From Talpa occidentalis (lineage: Eukaryota; Chordata; Mammalia; Eulipotyphla; Talpidae): a stretch of 64,000 nucleotides of DNA. Position 1 is the stretch's first letter. Each line of letters begins with the position of its first letter. The notes beneath the pieces were generated by a model, which had not been told where the DNA came from, made no database searches, and saw only the letters and a program-made list of their open reading frames with translations. Of this stretch, positions 33,942 to 43,705 are shown piece after piece. The translations under genes were made by a program, and so were the position numbers. Location: assembly GCF_014898055.3 (NCBI RefSeq), contig NW_023604295.1, forward strand, positions 96,239,591 to 96,303,590. The letters run 5' to 3'.

Positions 33942-34242
33942 GAGGCATGCTTTATTTATTTGTTTGCTGGTTTGTTTGTTTGTTTTGTTTATACATGCAC
34001 TGGGTACAGTCCGAAGTGCGGGAGGGAGGGTGAGAGAATTCACCAGAGCCAGAGCGGGGAGCAGAGCAGACAGAAGGACCGAAGGACACTGCTGAGGGGA
34101 GCAGCGGGCGGCAGGAGAGGTCTGCACGCCATGTGGGATCCTCCTCCGGTGGCCGGGGAGCAGCCGGGGATCGAACCGGCGCCGCAGAGGCCGCGCGCAG
34201 TTTCGCAACCCAGCGCTCAACCGCTGCGCCACCGGGGAGGCC
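33909..34242 (-). mobile_element. tRNA-derived SINE, type A, antisense
   Basis: The minus strand reads GGGCCTCCCCGGTGGCGCAGCGGTTGAGCGCTGGGTTGCG with B-box GGTTCGATCCC and an extended GGCTGCTCCCCGGCCACCGGAGG linker. It ends GTGCATGTATAAACAAAACAAACAAACAAAC and a long A-run, an unusual AAAC-expanded tail. The target cctgtcctcattc precedes it (33896-33908) and recurs across its head boundary (34242-34254). CpG content is high, suggesting a young copy. Both long frames here (33936-34256 minus, 33960-34355 plus) are SINE shadows. Confidence 0.93.
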
Positions 34243-34438
34243 CTGTCCTCATTCATTTAGGTGAATTTGACATTGTTGTTTTCTTTCCTTCTGAATCATT
34301 CCTCAGAGAATTACCCCTGAAAATCTATATAAGGCTTATTTCTGAAGCTCTTTGAGTAATGTTCGGGCCTCTCTCCTGTTTCCATTCCCCTTCTAGCACC
34401 ACAATGCTGTGCTCCTTCTCCCACAAAACATCCTAGTA

Positions 34439-34922
34439 CAGTGTTTTTAAAACTGCAGGCCAGGACCCATTGTTCATTGGGTCTGAATCTGTTCTGGTTT
34501 CAAGTGACAGAATAAAAGAAAACAATAGAAAATACCTAGTGCATTACAAGTAAGACTTTGTTTCAGTTTTATAATATGTGTGCGAGTTGGGTCTTTCTTT
34601 TTTTTAGATTTTTTTTTTTATTTATACGAGAACCGGGGCACAGGCCAGATGCACGGGAGGGTGAGAGGATTCACCAGAGACAGACTGGGGAACAGAACAG
34701 GCAGAATGACTGAAATACACTGCTGACGAGACAGGAGAGGTCTGCTTTGCCATGTGGGATTCTCGCTGGGCCGGCATCGAATCCGCACCACAGAGGCTGC
34801 GGACAGCTTCACAGTGTGGCGCTCAACCGCCTGCGCCACCAGGGAGGCCCCGAGTTGGGTCTTTTTATGAAACATTTTTTTTGTGTGGTTCAAGGTTTAA
34901 AAAACATCTTGGAATACAGTGT
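34439..34922 (+). mobile_element. hAT-Charlie-type MITE, split by a SINE
   Basis: 'CAGTGTTTTTAAAACTGCAGGCCAGGACCCATTGTTCATTGGGTC' at the left and 'GTTTAAAAAACATCTTGGAATACAGTG' at the right are plausible terminal inverted ends of a Charlie-like element. 'AATACCTAGTGCATTACAAGTAAGACTTTGTTTCAGTTTTATAATATGTGTG' is its interior. The type B SINE at 34597-34851 is inserted inside. The subfamily is not assigned. Confidence 0.55.
34597..34851 (-). mobile_element. tRNA-derived SINE, type B-like, nested in a hAT element
   Basis: On the minus strand: GGGGCCTCCCTGGTGGCGCAGGCGGTTGAGCGCC, then 'GAATCCC...CGGCCCAGCGAGAATCCCACATGGC', a shared body, and 'CCGGTTCTCGTATAAATAAA' plus an A-rich tail. The target gagttgggtcttt is exact at 34584-34596 and 34852-34864. 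The head mixes type A ('GGTTGAGCGC') and type B (3' end) characters, so it may be an intermediate or recombinant subfamily. Confidence 0.92.
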
Positions 34923-35319
34923 TGCAGTAGATATTTCACTTTCGTTAAGATGTTTAAACAACTTTTAAGAACATAATGTGACATTTCTTCAAGTGGTCTG
35001 TTCTTTTGATACTCCCAAGGATTAAATGCCAGGGGTGAAGTTCCATCAGCATTGAAGCCTTTTCCCTTAATTTGTGGTAACTGGTGGAATAACTTCTGTG
35101 GAAACTGCCAACCCCCCTTCCTCATGCCATCTTTTAGCTATCACCTCCTATCACTCCCACAATATCTGCAAATCCATACCCCAAACTTGGGTGGGGTTTT
35201 CTATTTTTCAGGATTCTCAAATACTCCATCTCACTTGATTCTCATAACCACCCCATGGGGCCGATGGATCAGAACCAAAGGCTTGCTTGACCACTTAACT
35301 TAGTGTGTGACCTTAAGAA
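34923..35319. other. Unassigned interval
   Basis: No repeat recognised and no credible coding frame; the 35052-35303 frame (83 codons) runs into repeat-like sequence. Confidence 0.4.
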
Positions 35320-35480
35320 AGTGACAACTTCTCAGCCTGTCTCCTCAGCTCTATTATATGTGACCAGAAAGGTTAAGAGAGTTGACCAACATCACTCAGC
35401 CTATAAGTAGCAGGATCAGGAAAAGAACCAGACTGACCGTTCACCTCCCAGTCTTGCTGTTCCGCAGGCTTCTCTTCATG
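35320..35480 (-). mobile_element. MIR-like fragment, decayed
   Basis: 'GAAAGGTTAAGAGAGTTGACCAACATCACTCAGCCTATAAGTAGCAGGATCAGG' is the antisense MIR core (GGTTAAGTAACTTGCCCAAGGTCACACAGC...AAGTGGCAGAGC). The sequence just left of it (35215-35280: 'TCACTTGATTCTCATAACCACCCCATGGGG') is the matching flank of the same element. Confidence 0.6.
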
Positions 35481-35911
35481 AGACAACGTAAGTACTTTTC
35501 AGTGATGTGATTCATCCGACTGGCTTATGAAGCATGCTTAAGAAGTTAACAACACTTTTCTCTCTTCCACTATCTAAAAACACCAACTTTATGGCACAAA
35601 GCACAAGACAAATAACTATTCGTGTCTTGTGATAAAGGGTTATCGCTCTTAATCTCAAAGATTATTTATTAAAGGTTGGGACTGTCCCAGGAACAAAAAC
35701 AACAACGTCATCAAGGAGTGGAAAACAGGCCTCTGTTTTGTCCTTTGTGCTGCAGACTGTCCCCCCTAGTGGTTCTGGAGGAAAACAGCTTCTGGAAAAC
35801 ACTTCTGTAGATTGCACATTGACACAACCAGAGAACGTTGGTGCTTCAAGGGAGCTTAAGGTGCATTTGGCTCAAGGTCTCCCTTCATTGATAAGAAACT
35901 AAGGACTAGAT
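35481..35911. other. Unassigned interval
   Basis: Nothing recognised; no open frame of interest. Confidence 0.4.
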
Positions 35912-36088
35912 CAGTTCTCAACCAGGGGTGATTTTGCCCCCTGGGGAACATTTGGAGATGTCTGTAGATTTTTAGCTGTCATTTGTGTATGGGGGTGGGA
36001 TGGGTGAGGGGTGCTATTGTCACCAGCAGGTAGAAGTCAGGAATAATACTGAGCATCCTCTAAGACACAAGATGTCAATAGTGCTGAC
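35912..36088 (+). mobile_element. MER5A-like hAT-Charlie MITE, 3'-truncated
   Basis: 'CAGTTCTCAACCAGGGGTGATTTTGCCCCCTGGGGAACATTTGGAGATGTCTG', 'GGGTGCTATTGTCACCAGCAGGTAGAAGTCAGG' and 'ATGTCAATAGTGCTGAC' are collinear with MER5A/B. The terminal GTTGAGAAACCCTG half is missing. Confidence 0.8.
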
Positions 36089-36139
36089 ATGGATTAGAGA
36101 AATAGTGGGTGTGTTCTACCCATTTCCCCAGCTTTCTTT

Positions 36140-36413
36140 CTTTTTTTTTTTTTTTTTAAGATTTCTCTTTTTTTTTTTCTTTTTAAAGATTTATTTATTT
36201 ATACAAGCATTGGATACAGTCAGAAGTGTGGGAGGGTGAGAGAATTCACCAGAGCCAGAGCAGGGAACAGAACAGCCAGACTGATGAAGTACACTGCTGA
36301 GGGGAGCAGCGGGCAGCAGGAGAGGTCTGCACGCCACGTGGGACCCTCACTGGTGGCTGGGGATCGAACCGGCGCTGCAAAGGCGCTCAACCACTGTGCC
36401 ACCAGGGAGGCCC
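36140..36413 (-). mobile_element. tRNA-derived SINE, type A, antisense, with a head deletion
   Basis: Minus-strand type A copy with exact target duplication: ccccagctttctt at 36126-36138 and again at 36415-36427. Compared with other copies the head lacks about 26 bp between the B-box (GGTTCGATCCC) and GAGCGCC (around 36380), so the segment ...CTGGGCTGCGAAGCTGCCCGCAGC... is gone. The A-box and B-box lie much closer than normal. Confidence 0.9.
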
Positions 36414-36504
36414 TCCCCAGCTTTCTTGAGAGACAATGGACATATAGCCAATGATTTGTAGCTTTTTTTTTTTTTTTCAGTTTTTGACAGCTCAACCTAG
36501 TTCT

Positions 36505-36900
36505 TTTTTCTTTTAAAATATTTTATTAGAATAGTGAAAAATTCAAAAGTAATACATACTCATAATTAAACGCAATATAACAAGGCTTTCCATTTCCTCA
36601 TTTCTTCCCGCAATTAATGTTAACATCCTTAGAGATTTGTTAGGTAGAATGATATTAAAATGTCAGTTTTAGGCCATTTTGACTTATGAAAATGGCAGTT
36701 TCCTAGGGTTATACTTAAGATGTTCATCCTTTTCTCCATGTGCACATCAAGACAGGCATCAGCGCACCCATAGAGGATTCTTTTGAGTTTGCTTGTTATA
36801 CAAAAGTAGGATTAATAACACATGTCACTTTGCAATTAGCTTTGATTTAATAAGCTGTGAATATGTCTTCAGATAAAAATTAGGAACCTTTTGAATGTCT
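36505..36900 (-). mobile_element. Old LINE-1/HAL1-like fragment, antisense
   Basis: 'TTTTAAAATATTTTATTAGAATAGTGAAAAATTCAAAAGTAATACATAC' and the later 'CAAAAGTAGGATTAATAACACATGTCACTTTGCAATTAGC...GTGAATATGTC' are in the order of an antisense L1M/HAL1 3' UTR. It is heavily substituted. Confidence 0.5.
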
Positions 36901-37189
36901 CCTGTAGTCTGGGATGCTCAGCTCTGTGGACGCCAAGAAACTAGGAGAGAATGTTAGAGCTTTTTATGACATTGAATCACGGGGTATGTGTCTTTTATAG
37001 TTGTGACATGTGAGGTTCTACTTATCTGTCGAGAGTTGGCTCAGGATTAGAATCTACTGTAGGTCATGCTATCTAACCAGAAATTTGTTGTCCTTATATT
37101 TATTATTACAGACACTTCTAATTTATAGCAAGTAATATTGGTTTTCTATTGACTGTGGTACTATAAAACGTCATCTAATGACAAATTTA
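36901..37189. other. Unassigned interval
   Basis: No recognisable feature; no coding frame. Confidence 0.4.
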
Positions 37190-37574
37190 TGTGCACTGGT
37201 TAATTTCATGTGTCACCTTCACCTGATCATGGGGTGTCCAGATATTTGGCTGACCATTATTTCTGGGTATGTCTGTGAGAGTGTTTCTGGATGAGATTAG
37301 CATTTGAATTGGTAGAATGAGTAAAGCAGATGGCCTCCCCAACGTGGGTGGCCGTCCTCCAATCTGTTGAGGGCCTGAATGGATCAAAAAGGTGGAGGAA
37401 GGGAGAATTTGGCCTCTCTCTGCCCACCGTTTGAGGCGGATGATCGGCGTTTTCTTCCCCTTGAACTGATAATGACACCGTGGTTCTCCTGGTGCTCAGG
37501 CCCACACCACTGGCTTTCCTGGGCCCACATTTTGAGGATGGCAGAATACCAGACTTCTCGGCCTCTACCATCAT

Positions 37575-38035
37575 GCAAGCCAATTCTTTATGTAAGCACC
37601 AAAAAAGGCCTGAACTAGCCATTTTTGTAACCTTCTGAACACAGTTATATTTCTCCAACTGCTAACCTATCAACCCCCCTAAAATGGCTTCAAACAGTAG
37701 TTTCTGTTGATAAGCGAATTGAAAATATATAAAACATCATAAAACCATGGCAACTCTGGCCACTTGTTCCCCTGGACCATGCCGCAAGTCTCACAGGAGT
37801 TGGGGGAGGGAACTTCCCCCAATAGCAGGAACAACTGAGTCATGCTGACCAACAACAAACTCATCTTTTCCTACCGCTGTACTCTGCTATAAAAGCCCTA
37901 ACTCCTTGCCTAGAAAATGGAGATGGTTTCTTGAGGATTTTGAGTTTCCTGCTTGCTGATTTCTGAATAAGTCTCTCTTTCCTAATCCCAGATCTTGTCT
38001 TTTGTGATTGACTTAACCAGTGGTGAGTAGCAAAG
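37575..38035 (+). mobile_element. Second LTR-like insertion inside the MLT2 LTR (boundaries approximate)
   Basis: It has the order of an ERV1-type LTR. A TATA-like CTATAAAAGCCCTAACTCC lies near 37889-37907. Then come 'GGATTTTGAGTTTCCTGCTTGCTG', an AATAAG signal-like site near 37967, a T/C stretch, and 'TGTGATTGACTTAACCAGTGG'. The surrounding MLT2 sequence resumes afterwards. I could not find a clean TG...CA pair with a target duplication, so the ends are uncertain. Confidence 0.5.
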
Positions 38036-38039
38036 TTCG

Positions 38040-38099
38040 CTCCCTCTCTCCCTCTCTCCCTCTCTCTCTGTCTCTCTGTCTGTCTGTCTGTCTGTCTCT
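38040..38099. repeat. (CTCC)n/(TCTG)n simple repeat
   Basis: Pyrimidine-rich CTCC/CTCT units pass into five TCTG units, at the point where the CTCTCTCT run of the MLT2 LTR would lie. Confidence 0.9.
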
Positions 38100-38245
38100 A
38101 CTTCTCCCTTTTTCTTTCCATCCCGCCTTCCATCCATCCCTTGCTGTGCATATACCTATTGATCTGTTTCTCTGCAGAACCCTGGAGCCAACTCAAATAC
38201 AAATGTTTTAAGTGTAAGACTGATTTCAGGTTGGGTGACAGTGAT

Positions 38246-38325
38246 CTGGCTGAGTGGTAGTAGTGGTCCTGATCTGCTGATCATCTGGCTGATCTGGTAG
38301 TAGTGGTCCTGATCATGCTGATCAT
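38246..38325. repeat. About 40-bp tandem duplication
   Basis: The two copies (38246-38284 and 38285-38325) share ggtagtagtggtcctgatc and the flanking CTGGCTGA and GCTGATCAT. They differ by two small indels. Confidence 0.85.
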
Positions 38326-38344
38326 GCTGTCTAAAAAGTCCCTA

Positions 38345-38680
38345 TTAATAGACAGTTTTTCCCAGGTGTTTTTGTTTATTGTGTCATGACAACAAGGCTG
38401 CAATAAATTTCCTCCTACTTTCATACTTTTAATTCTATGAAACAGTCAAAAGTTAGATTATTAGCTCAATATTTTATGGATTTTTAATTTCAGTATCTCT
38501 AGTTTTTTAAAAAAGCTGAAGCAAGTCATACTCCAACCAGCAAAAGATCTGAACATTCTCCCAGATCTTTGCCATCACTAGATATTGTTACTCTTTTCAA
38601 GTTTTACCAATCCCATAAGTGAAAATTGGTAATTTACTTTTGTTTTAATTTGCATTTGCGTAACTCTAAGTAATGGTCAA
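38345..38680 (-). mobile_element. Old LINE-1/HAL1-like fragment, antisense
   Basis: 'GACAACAAGGCTGCAATAAA', 'CAAGTCATACTCCAACCAGCAAAAG', 'CTTTGCCATCACTAGATATTG' and 'AAATTGGTAATTTACTTTTGTTTTAATTTGCATTTGCGTAACTC' are consistent with the antisense ORF2 3' region of an old L1. Confidence 0.6.
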
Positions 38681-38905
38681 GACCACAGAACCTCGAAACC
38701 TTGGGTTTGCATGCAAGTCTACTACCTAATGGCTGTGTTTCCTTGGTCAAGGTTTTTAAGATACTTTTCACATCTGTGAAATGGAGATAATAAAAGTACC
38801 CGCTTCGTAGGGTTCCTATGAGTATTAAATGAATTAGTATGTGTAAAGCTGTATGAAAAGTGCCTGGATTATAGTGAGCATGATATAAATGTTGGTATTA
38901 GGAGT
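38681..38905 (+). mobile_element. MIR SINE, near full length
   Basis: Blocks in order: 'CACAGAACCTCGAAACCTTGGG', 'TACTACCTAATGGCTGTG', 'TCACATCTGTGAAATGGAGATAATAAAAGTACC', 'CGTAGGGTTCCTATGAGTATTAAATGAATTAGTATGTGTAAAGC' and 'GTGCCTGGATTATAGTGAGCATGATATAAATGTTGG'. This is the best-preserved MIR in the window. Confidence 0.88.
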
Positions 38906-39024
38906 GAGTTTGAAAAACTTTTAGTAAGTCTGAGGACCATTTGTATGGGTTTCTTGTGAATTGCCTTCCATCTGCTTTGTCTATTTTTCTATTGACTTGT
39001 TTATCTTTTCTAAAAATCAATTTT

Positions 39025-39286
39025 TTAAAAAAGATTTATTTATTTATTTATACAAGCACTGGGTACAGTTAGAAGGGCGGGAGGATGAAAGAATTCACCA
39101 GAGCCAGAGTGGGGAACAGAACAGGCAGACTGACGAAGCACACTGCTAAGGGGAGCAGCGGGTGGCAGGAGAGGTCTGCGCGCCATGTGGGACCCTTGCC
39201 CAGTGGCCAGGGATTGGACCAGCACTGCAGAGGCTGCAGGCAGCTTCGCAGCCCAGCGCTCAACCGCTGCGCCACCCAGGAGACCC
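39025..39286 (-). mobile_element. tRNA-derived SINE, type A, antisense
   Basis: Minus strand GGGTCTCCTGGGTGGCGCAGCGGTTGAGCGCTGGGCTG, body and 'CCCAGTGCTTGTATAAATAAAT', then an A-rich tail. The target aaaaatcaatttt is seen at 39012-39024 and at the right end (39288-39300). The frames 39040-39321 are SINE shadows. Confidence 0.92.
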
Positions 39287-39300
39287 AAAAAATCAATTTT

Positions 39301-39690
39301 AAAGTGCCATTTGTGGGTTAGGTATATTTATATGACACACATATATGACACACATATATGACATGTTGCAAGTATACACTTTTTATAGGGTATCATTGGT
39401 CTTTTGACTTTATGTGTGCACATGTATACACATATATTTAAATATCCAAGACATTTAAATTTTTACATAGGCAGGCACTTTTCTCTGTGACTTTTGGTTT
39501 TCTGGTCTTGCCTAAGATATATTTTATCTTTAATGCTAAAAATATACACTCCTAATTTTGAAATGTATTTTTATTATTTTATTTGGCACCACTGTTTAAA
39601 TATTCATGATTAAGATCTACAGTAGCGAGAACAAAAACCACAAATTAATATCTCAGTAAGTTATCTGGCTACCCACAAGAGCCCTCCCAT
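39301..39690. other. Unassigned, with TATGACACA tandem units
   Basis: The unit atatgacacac is repeated about three times (39329-39363). The remainder is AT-rich with possible old L1 antisense resemblance ('GTGACTTTTGGTTTTCTGGTCTTGCCTAAG') that I cannot confirm. Confidence 0.45.
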
Positions 39691-40753
39691 CTTGAAAAAC
39701 ACCTTTCATTTGCCATTTCCTCATTTCACATGGTCACAGGGCACAGTGGCACCTGCTACAGTTAATGCTGCAGTCATGTGGCTCAGGTTTCCTTTCATGG
39801 CTTCTTCTAAAGTACCCTTTGAGATCTCATCAGGGGTCCCACTCTCCTTTGTTAATGCTTTTAGTTACCCCACCCCAACTCTATCACAAACAAACACACC
39901 CCCCACTGGCTCAATGTACACCCATGAAACGAAGTGATGGAGAAGTTAATTGGTGTCTTATCCTTTTAACTGCTGTGGCCTTATCAGCAAAAAGAATGAT
40001 AAGTGAACTTTCCTTTTTGCCCTGTGTTTTAACTTCTAGGCTTTCCTTCCTCAGGGAAAAAGAAATAGCTCTTTGTGCTTCATAGTCTAAACCAAAGAGA
40101 TTTCTTGGCCCAGGATAAAGCCCCTCCACTGAGATCTTTTTTGGAAGGCAGACTTATAAGAAAGATTATTCACGATGTTGGATGCAATTGCTGTGGTTGA
40201 AGGAGGGAAATGTGACCCCACCCCACTGGAGACACCCCAGATGGAGAAGTCTATGTGTGCATGCATGTTTGCAGGGGTAGTCGATGCAGGTTTCCAGGGG
40301 TCTATGTCCTTCCACTCCTGCAGGAACTTGGTGGGAGGCTACTTGAAACCCTGTGGAGGTGGACACTGCATGCTCTTGCTTTGAGGCTGGAGGAGGGTGT
40401 CCTTCGAGAGAGAGAATAGCACCGAGAAGCCTCTCCATGTTCCTCCCAAAGTCCTCCCTGATGGGCAGAAAAGAGGCTAGCCAGTGGGGTAACATGCAGC
40501 AGTGGTAACCATGGCACCCACCATGGTCTTTGAATCAGGTTACCCCTGCTTTTCTGGGTTTGTGAAAGCCTGGTGGACCAGCAGGACCCAGTAATCATGA
40601 TATGGAACTCTTCCCCAGTCTTAAAGAGTGAGGAACTTGAAGACAAGTTTAACTTGATTGATTTTAGAGAACTATTGAAATGTGGCATTCTTTGCACTTG
40701 GGTATTGTGAAGCAATTCCTACCAATTATATTTCTCTCCATAGTGTTATCCGT

Positions 40754-40800
40754 GGAATTCCCTCCTGGAAAGAGAGGGAAATTCCCTCCTGGAAAGAGAG
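40754..40800. repeat. 24-bp tandem duplication
   Basis: ggaattccctcctggaaa (plus GAGAG) at 40754-40776 and ggaaattccctcctggaaa (plus GAGAG) at 40777-40800 differ by one inserted A. Confidence 0.9.
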
Positions 40801-40964
40801 CAATTGGAGCAGACCTTCCTTAACATCTTATTCTCACTGTCATCTTCACCCCTCAGAAATTTTCTCTTGTCTAAACAACATGTATAGTTTAGTTTATCCT
40901 ACGCATATATTCATTTAGTGGAAACATGAGTTTTTAGGCTCTGCCCAGGTACTCTAATCCCCAT

Positions 40965-40993
40965 TAAAAAAAAAAAAAGCAGCAGCAGCAGCA
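40965..40993. repeat. Poly(A) followed by (AGC)n
   Basis: A 13-base A-run is followed by five GCA/AGC units. It is not in a long coding frame, so it is not a polyglutamine tract of a gene. Confidence 0.85.
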
Positions 40994-43051
40994 TGAAAAT
41001 GAGGACTCAAATTGGGGCCCTTGTAATTCTCCCAAGTGACCAGTAGGAACCAACAGGGGAACAAACTGGGTGAGTCGCCTGCCCCTAGATATATGGATTT
41101 ATTATCTTTGATGCAAAGTTCTAAAATAATAGCCCCTGTGCGAAAAGGCAATGTGTTGGCACTCTGGAAATACAGAGAAGTAAAAGACATGGGTCCTTTA
41201 GGGAGAAAGGCGCCAGCTGGATATTGATCAGCTTACAAGCCTGAAATAGACAATAAACAGTAGCTGGTAGATAGGACATGGGAGCTCAGATAACCACAGG
41301 ACTGGCCCATTAGGGAAGTCTCCCTGGAGGAGTATTGGCAGGAAACCCTCGTCTGTACCATTTCCAGATTTCAGTTGGCTGAAGAGAGAAGTGGAAGAGC
41401 AGAAGATTCCCAGGACGTGGACAAGGGAGCAGCAGTGAGACTGGTCACCACCTGGTTGTGAGCTAGATGATGTATGTTGGCAGTAGTGGGGAATACATGG
41501 AGTTAGTTAGACCTGGAGGGTAAGATCAACATGTGCATGGCTTTCGGTGCAAGGCAGAGGTGTTCAGATGAGAGGCAACTGAGTTTCTAGCATGAGAGTC
41601 ACATGACATGAGCAGATTTTTAGGAGGATTAACAGCAGCTCCATTGGAAGATACCAAGTGTTACTTTAGAGGTCCTCTGGGGTAGTAATGATTTCTTTGT
41701 AATAATGATTATAGTGTTAAAAGTCAGCTTTGAGATACCAGCATTGTATGTTTTATGCATAGAACTTCAAAGAATTTTTATGCCTTCATGTGGCTTAATC
41801 TACCCTAATAATAAGAAAGGATGAAAGGAGTATTGATTTACAAAATCAACAACTCCAACAGGAGGGTTTGGGCTGAAGAATCTTGGGAGCCAGCATAAGG
41901 CCAAGAGCCAGAGCGTGGACTTCATTAGGTGGTTATGAGAAGCTGCAGAAGTTGGCTGGTGACCATGTTGTCCTGCAAGATCACACTTGCAGGAGGAACA
42001 ACTGGAATGTCCCTGGAGATAATTGCCAGAGTCCAGGATAGTTCCCCCCAAACCTTCCCTGATAATGGCAAGTAACATGATATGTGAGGACAATCTCACT
42101 GCACTCAATGTCTGATTTTGCCACGTTACATTATTCATTCACTATTCACTCATTCATTTGAGTATTATAGCTGCTAAGATGCCACAGAAGTTTGGACTTC
42201 AACAATGCGTGACAAGTCTCTATATAGTGGGAGAGACATACACAATGATGGTAGCTCAGAGACATTGCCCTCTCTTTTCTTCTTTTCCCTCCCCCTTTGC
42301 CCGACCTTCAGGAAAACTGAACTATCTGTTGTGTCAGTAGGTGACTCCAGTTCCCTCCATGAATTCCAATGTCAACTTCTGCTTTTTGTTTAGTAACATA
42401 ATTGGAGATATTCAATGAGAAGTTTCTAAAATTTCTTCTAAGGGGTATAAATTAAAGGTTTGTTGGTTTCTCTGAGCTAAGGAAAGGGATACAAAATGCA
42501 ACAGGCTGAAGAAGGAATACTCTGAAAGGGACAGGATAGCAGCTCCCTGAACAACAAAAAGATTAAGACTGGATTGGGGGTAGGGCAGGGGATTGTCTGG
42601 AGAAAATGAGCAAGAAGGAGAGAGGTTGGAGGAAGAGAAACAGTGGAGACAGAGACTGGTGGAGAGAGGAGGTGAGCAGCTTTTGTGAGCAGAGGGATAC
42701 CGGAAAGGGACTGTTATTTATTTGCAGAAGGTTTTGTCATGTGACCCAATGTTGAGGCTGCAATGATTGTGGATGTGATTTCTGTGGCAGTAGTGTGGAG
42801 GGGCCCATCCCAGTGTGGTCACCCCCTACCTCCAATCTGGAAAAGCACAGGTTTTACCCAAAATTCTGCTTAGAGATGTGGTTTAGGGTAAAGACAGTCC
42901 TTCTCCATCCTCTGACCTCCATCTTTCATGTCTCCATCACCTGCATTGTGCCTGGACTCATGGCAGCTTTATTCTTCCCTAGTGCCAGTCACCCATGTTT
43001 ATTGCAATTTCCTTGATGTTTCTTAGCTTTTCCCTCAGTCCCTCTCTTACC

Positions 43052-43607
43052 TTTTTTTTTCTTGTCAAAGATTTATTTATTTAAGGCCCTCCCTGGTGGC
43101 ACAGGCCATTGTGCGCAGCGTTGTGAAGCTGTCTTCAGCCTCTGCAGTGCCGGTTCGATTCCTGCAGTTCGCGGAGATACCTACATGGTGGGGTAGACCT
43201 CTTCTGTCTTGTCCGCTGCTCCCCTCAGCAGTGTATTTCAGTCAGTCTGCCTGTTCTGTTCCCCGCTCTGTCTCGGGTGAATCCTCTCACCCTCCAGCAC
43301 CTCAGGCCTGAACCCCGGTTCTTGCATAAAAATAAATAAATCTTAAAAAAAAATTTATTTATGCATACAAGAGCTGGGGAACAGGCCAGAGGGGCGGGGG
43401 GTGAGAGGATTCATCTGAGACAGAGTGGGGAACAGAACAGGCAGACTCACTGAAATACACTGCTGAGGGGAGCAGTGGGGGAGACAGGAGAGGTCTGCTT
43501 CACCATGTGGGCTGCTCTCTGGCCGGGCAGGGAATCGAATTCATGATGCAGTGGCTGGTGATAGCTTGATAGCACTGTCTTTAACCCCTGCACCACCAGG
43601 AGGCCCC
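43052..43607 (-). mobile_element. tRNA-derived SINE, type B, antisense, split by a plus-strand SINE
   Basis: The right part (43353-43607) is a minus-strand type B copy: GGGCCTCCTGGTGGTGCAGGGGTTAAAGACAGTGCTATC... reading back to 'CCCCAGCTCTTGTATGCATAAATAAA'. Its tail continues on the other side of the plus-strand SINE as the T-run and 'GTCAAAGATTTATTTATTTA' at 43052-43083. The tail sequence atttatttat is duplicated on both sides of the inserted element. Confidence 0.88.
43084..43352 (+). mobile_element. tRNA-derived SINE, type B, inserted in the tail of an antisense SINE
   Basis: Begins GGCCCTCCCTGGTGGCACAGG, B-box GGTTCGATTCC, body with 'CCCCTCAGCAGTGTATTTCAGTCAGTCTGCCTGTTC', tail 'CCCGGTTCTTGCATAAAAATAAATAAATCTT' and an A-run. 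It sits head-left inside the A/T-rich tail of the opposite-strand copy. The pair forms a tail-to-tail inverted repeat capable of a long hairpin in RNA. Confidence 0.92.
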
Positions 43608-43705
43608 CTATATAGAATTTTTTAATGGTCTGATTAATAGATCAGAATAATGGAATCACTTTATTGGGTTCAAAGTTTAATGTATATTTACTAAAATAAA
43701 TATTA

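Larger units (their letters stand above)
37190..38211 (+). mobile_element. MLT2-type ERVL LTR, interrupted
   Basis: The left part runs 'CACTGGTTAATTTCATGTGTCACCTTCACCTGATCATGGGGTGTCCAGATATTTGGCTG', 'GTGTTTCTGGATGAGATTAGCATTTGAATTGG', 'CATGCAAGCCAATTCTTTATG'. The right end, 'GATCTGTTTCTCTGCAGAACCCTGGAGCC' (38161-38190), is the typical MLT2 end. Between them lie an inserted LTR-like segment (about 37575-38035) and a CT/TG simple repeat (38040-38099). The retroviral genes are absent; only regulatory LTR sequence remains. The open frames at 37257-37658 are by-products. Confidence 0.8.
39691..43051. other. Unassigned 3.3-kb interval
   Basis: No gene and no repeat family recognised with confidence. 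Frames of 70-140 codons on both strands (for example 40302-40715 minus, 41800-42138 minus, 42795-43016 plus) lack domains and mutually overlap. Contents noted: a 24-bp tandem repeat at 40754-40800 and an (AGC)n after an A-run near 40965-40993. Confidence 0.4.

Noticed and set aside
33936..34355. Long frames on both strands
   Set aside because: Both are translations of the SINE at 33909-34242.
37257..37658. 133-codon minus frame
   Set aside because: It lies inside the antisense of the MLT2 LTR.
38040..38099. Possible CRISPR-like or satellite array
   Set aside because: It is a plain CTCC/TCTG simple repeat without spacers; the window is mammalian.
40302..40715. 137-codon minus frame
   Set aside because: Ser/Leu-rich, overlapped by other frames on both strands, with no recognisable motif.
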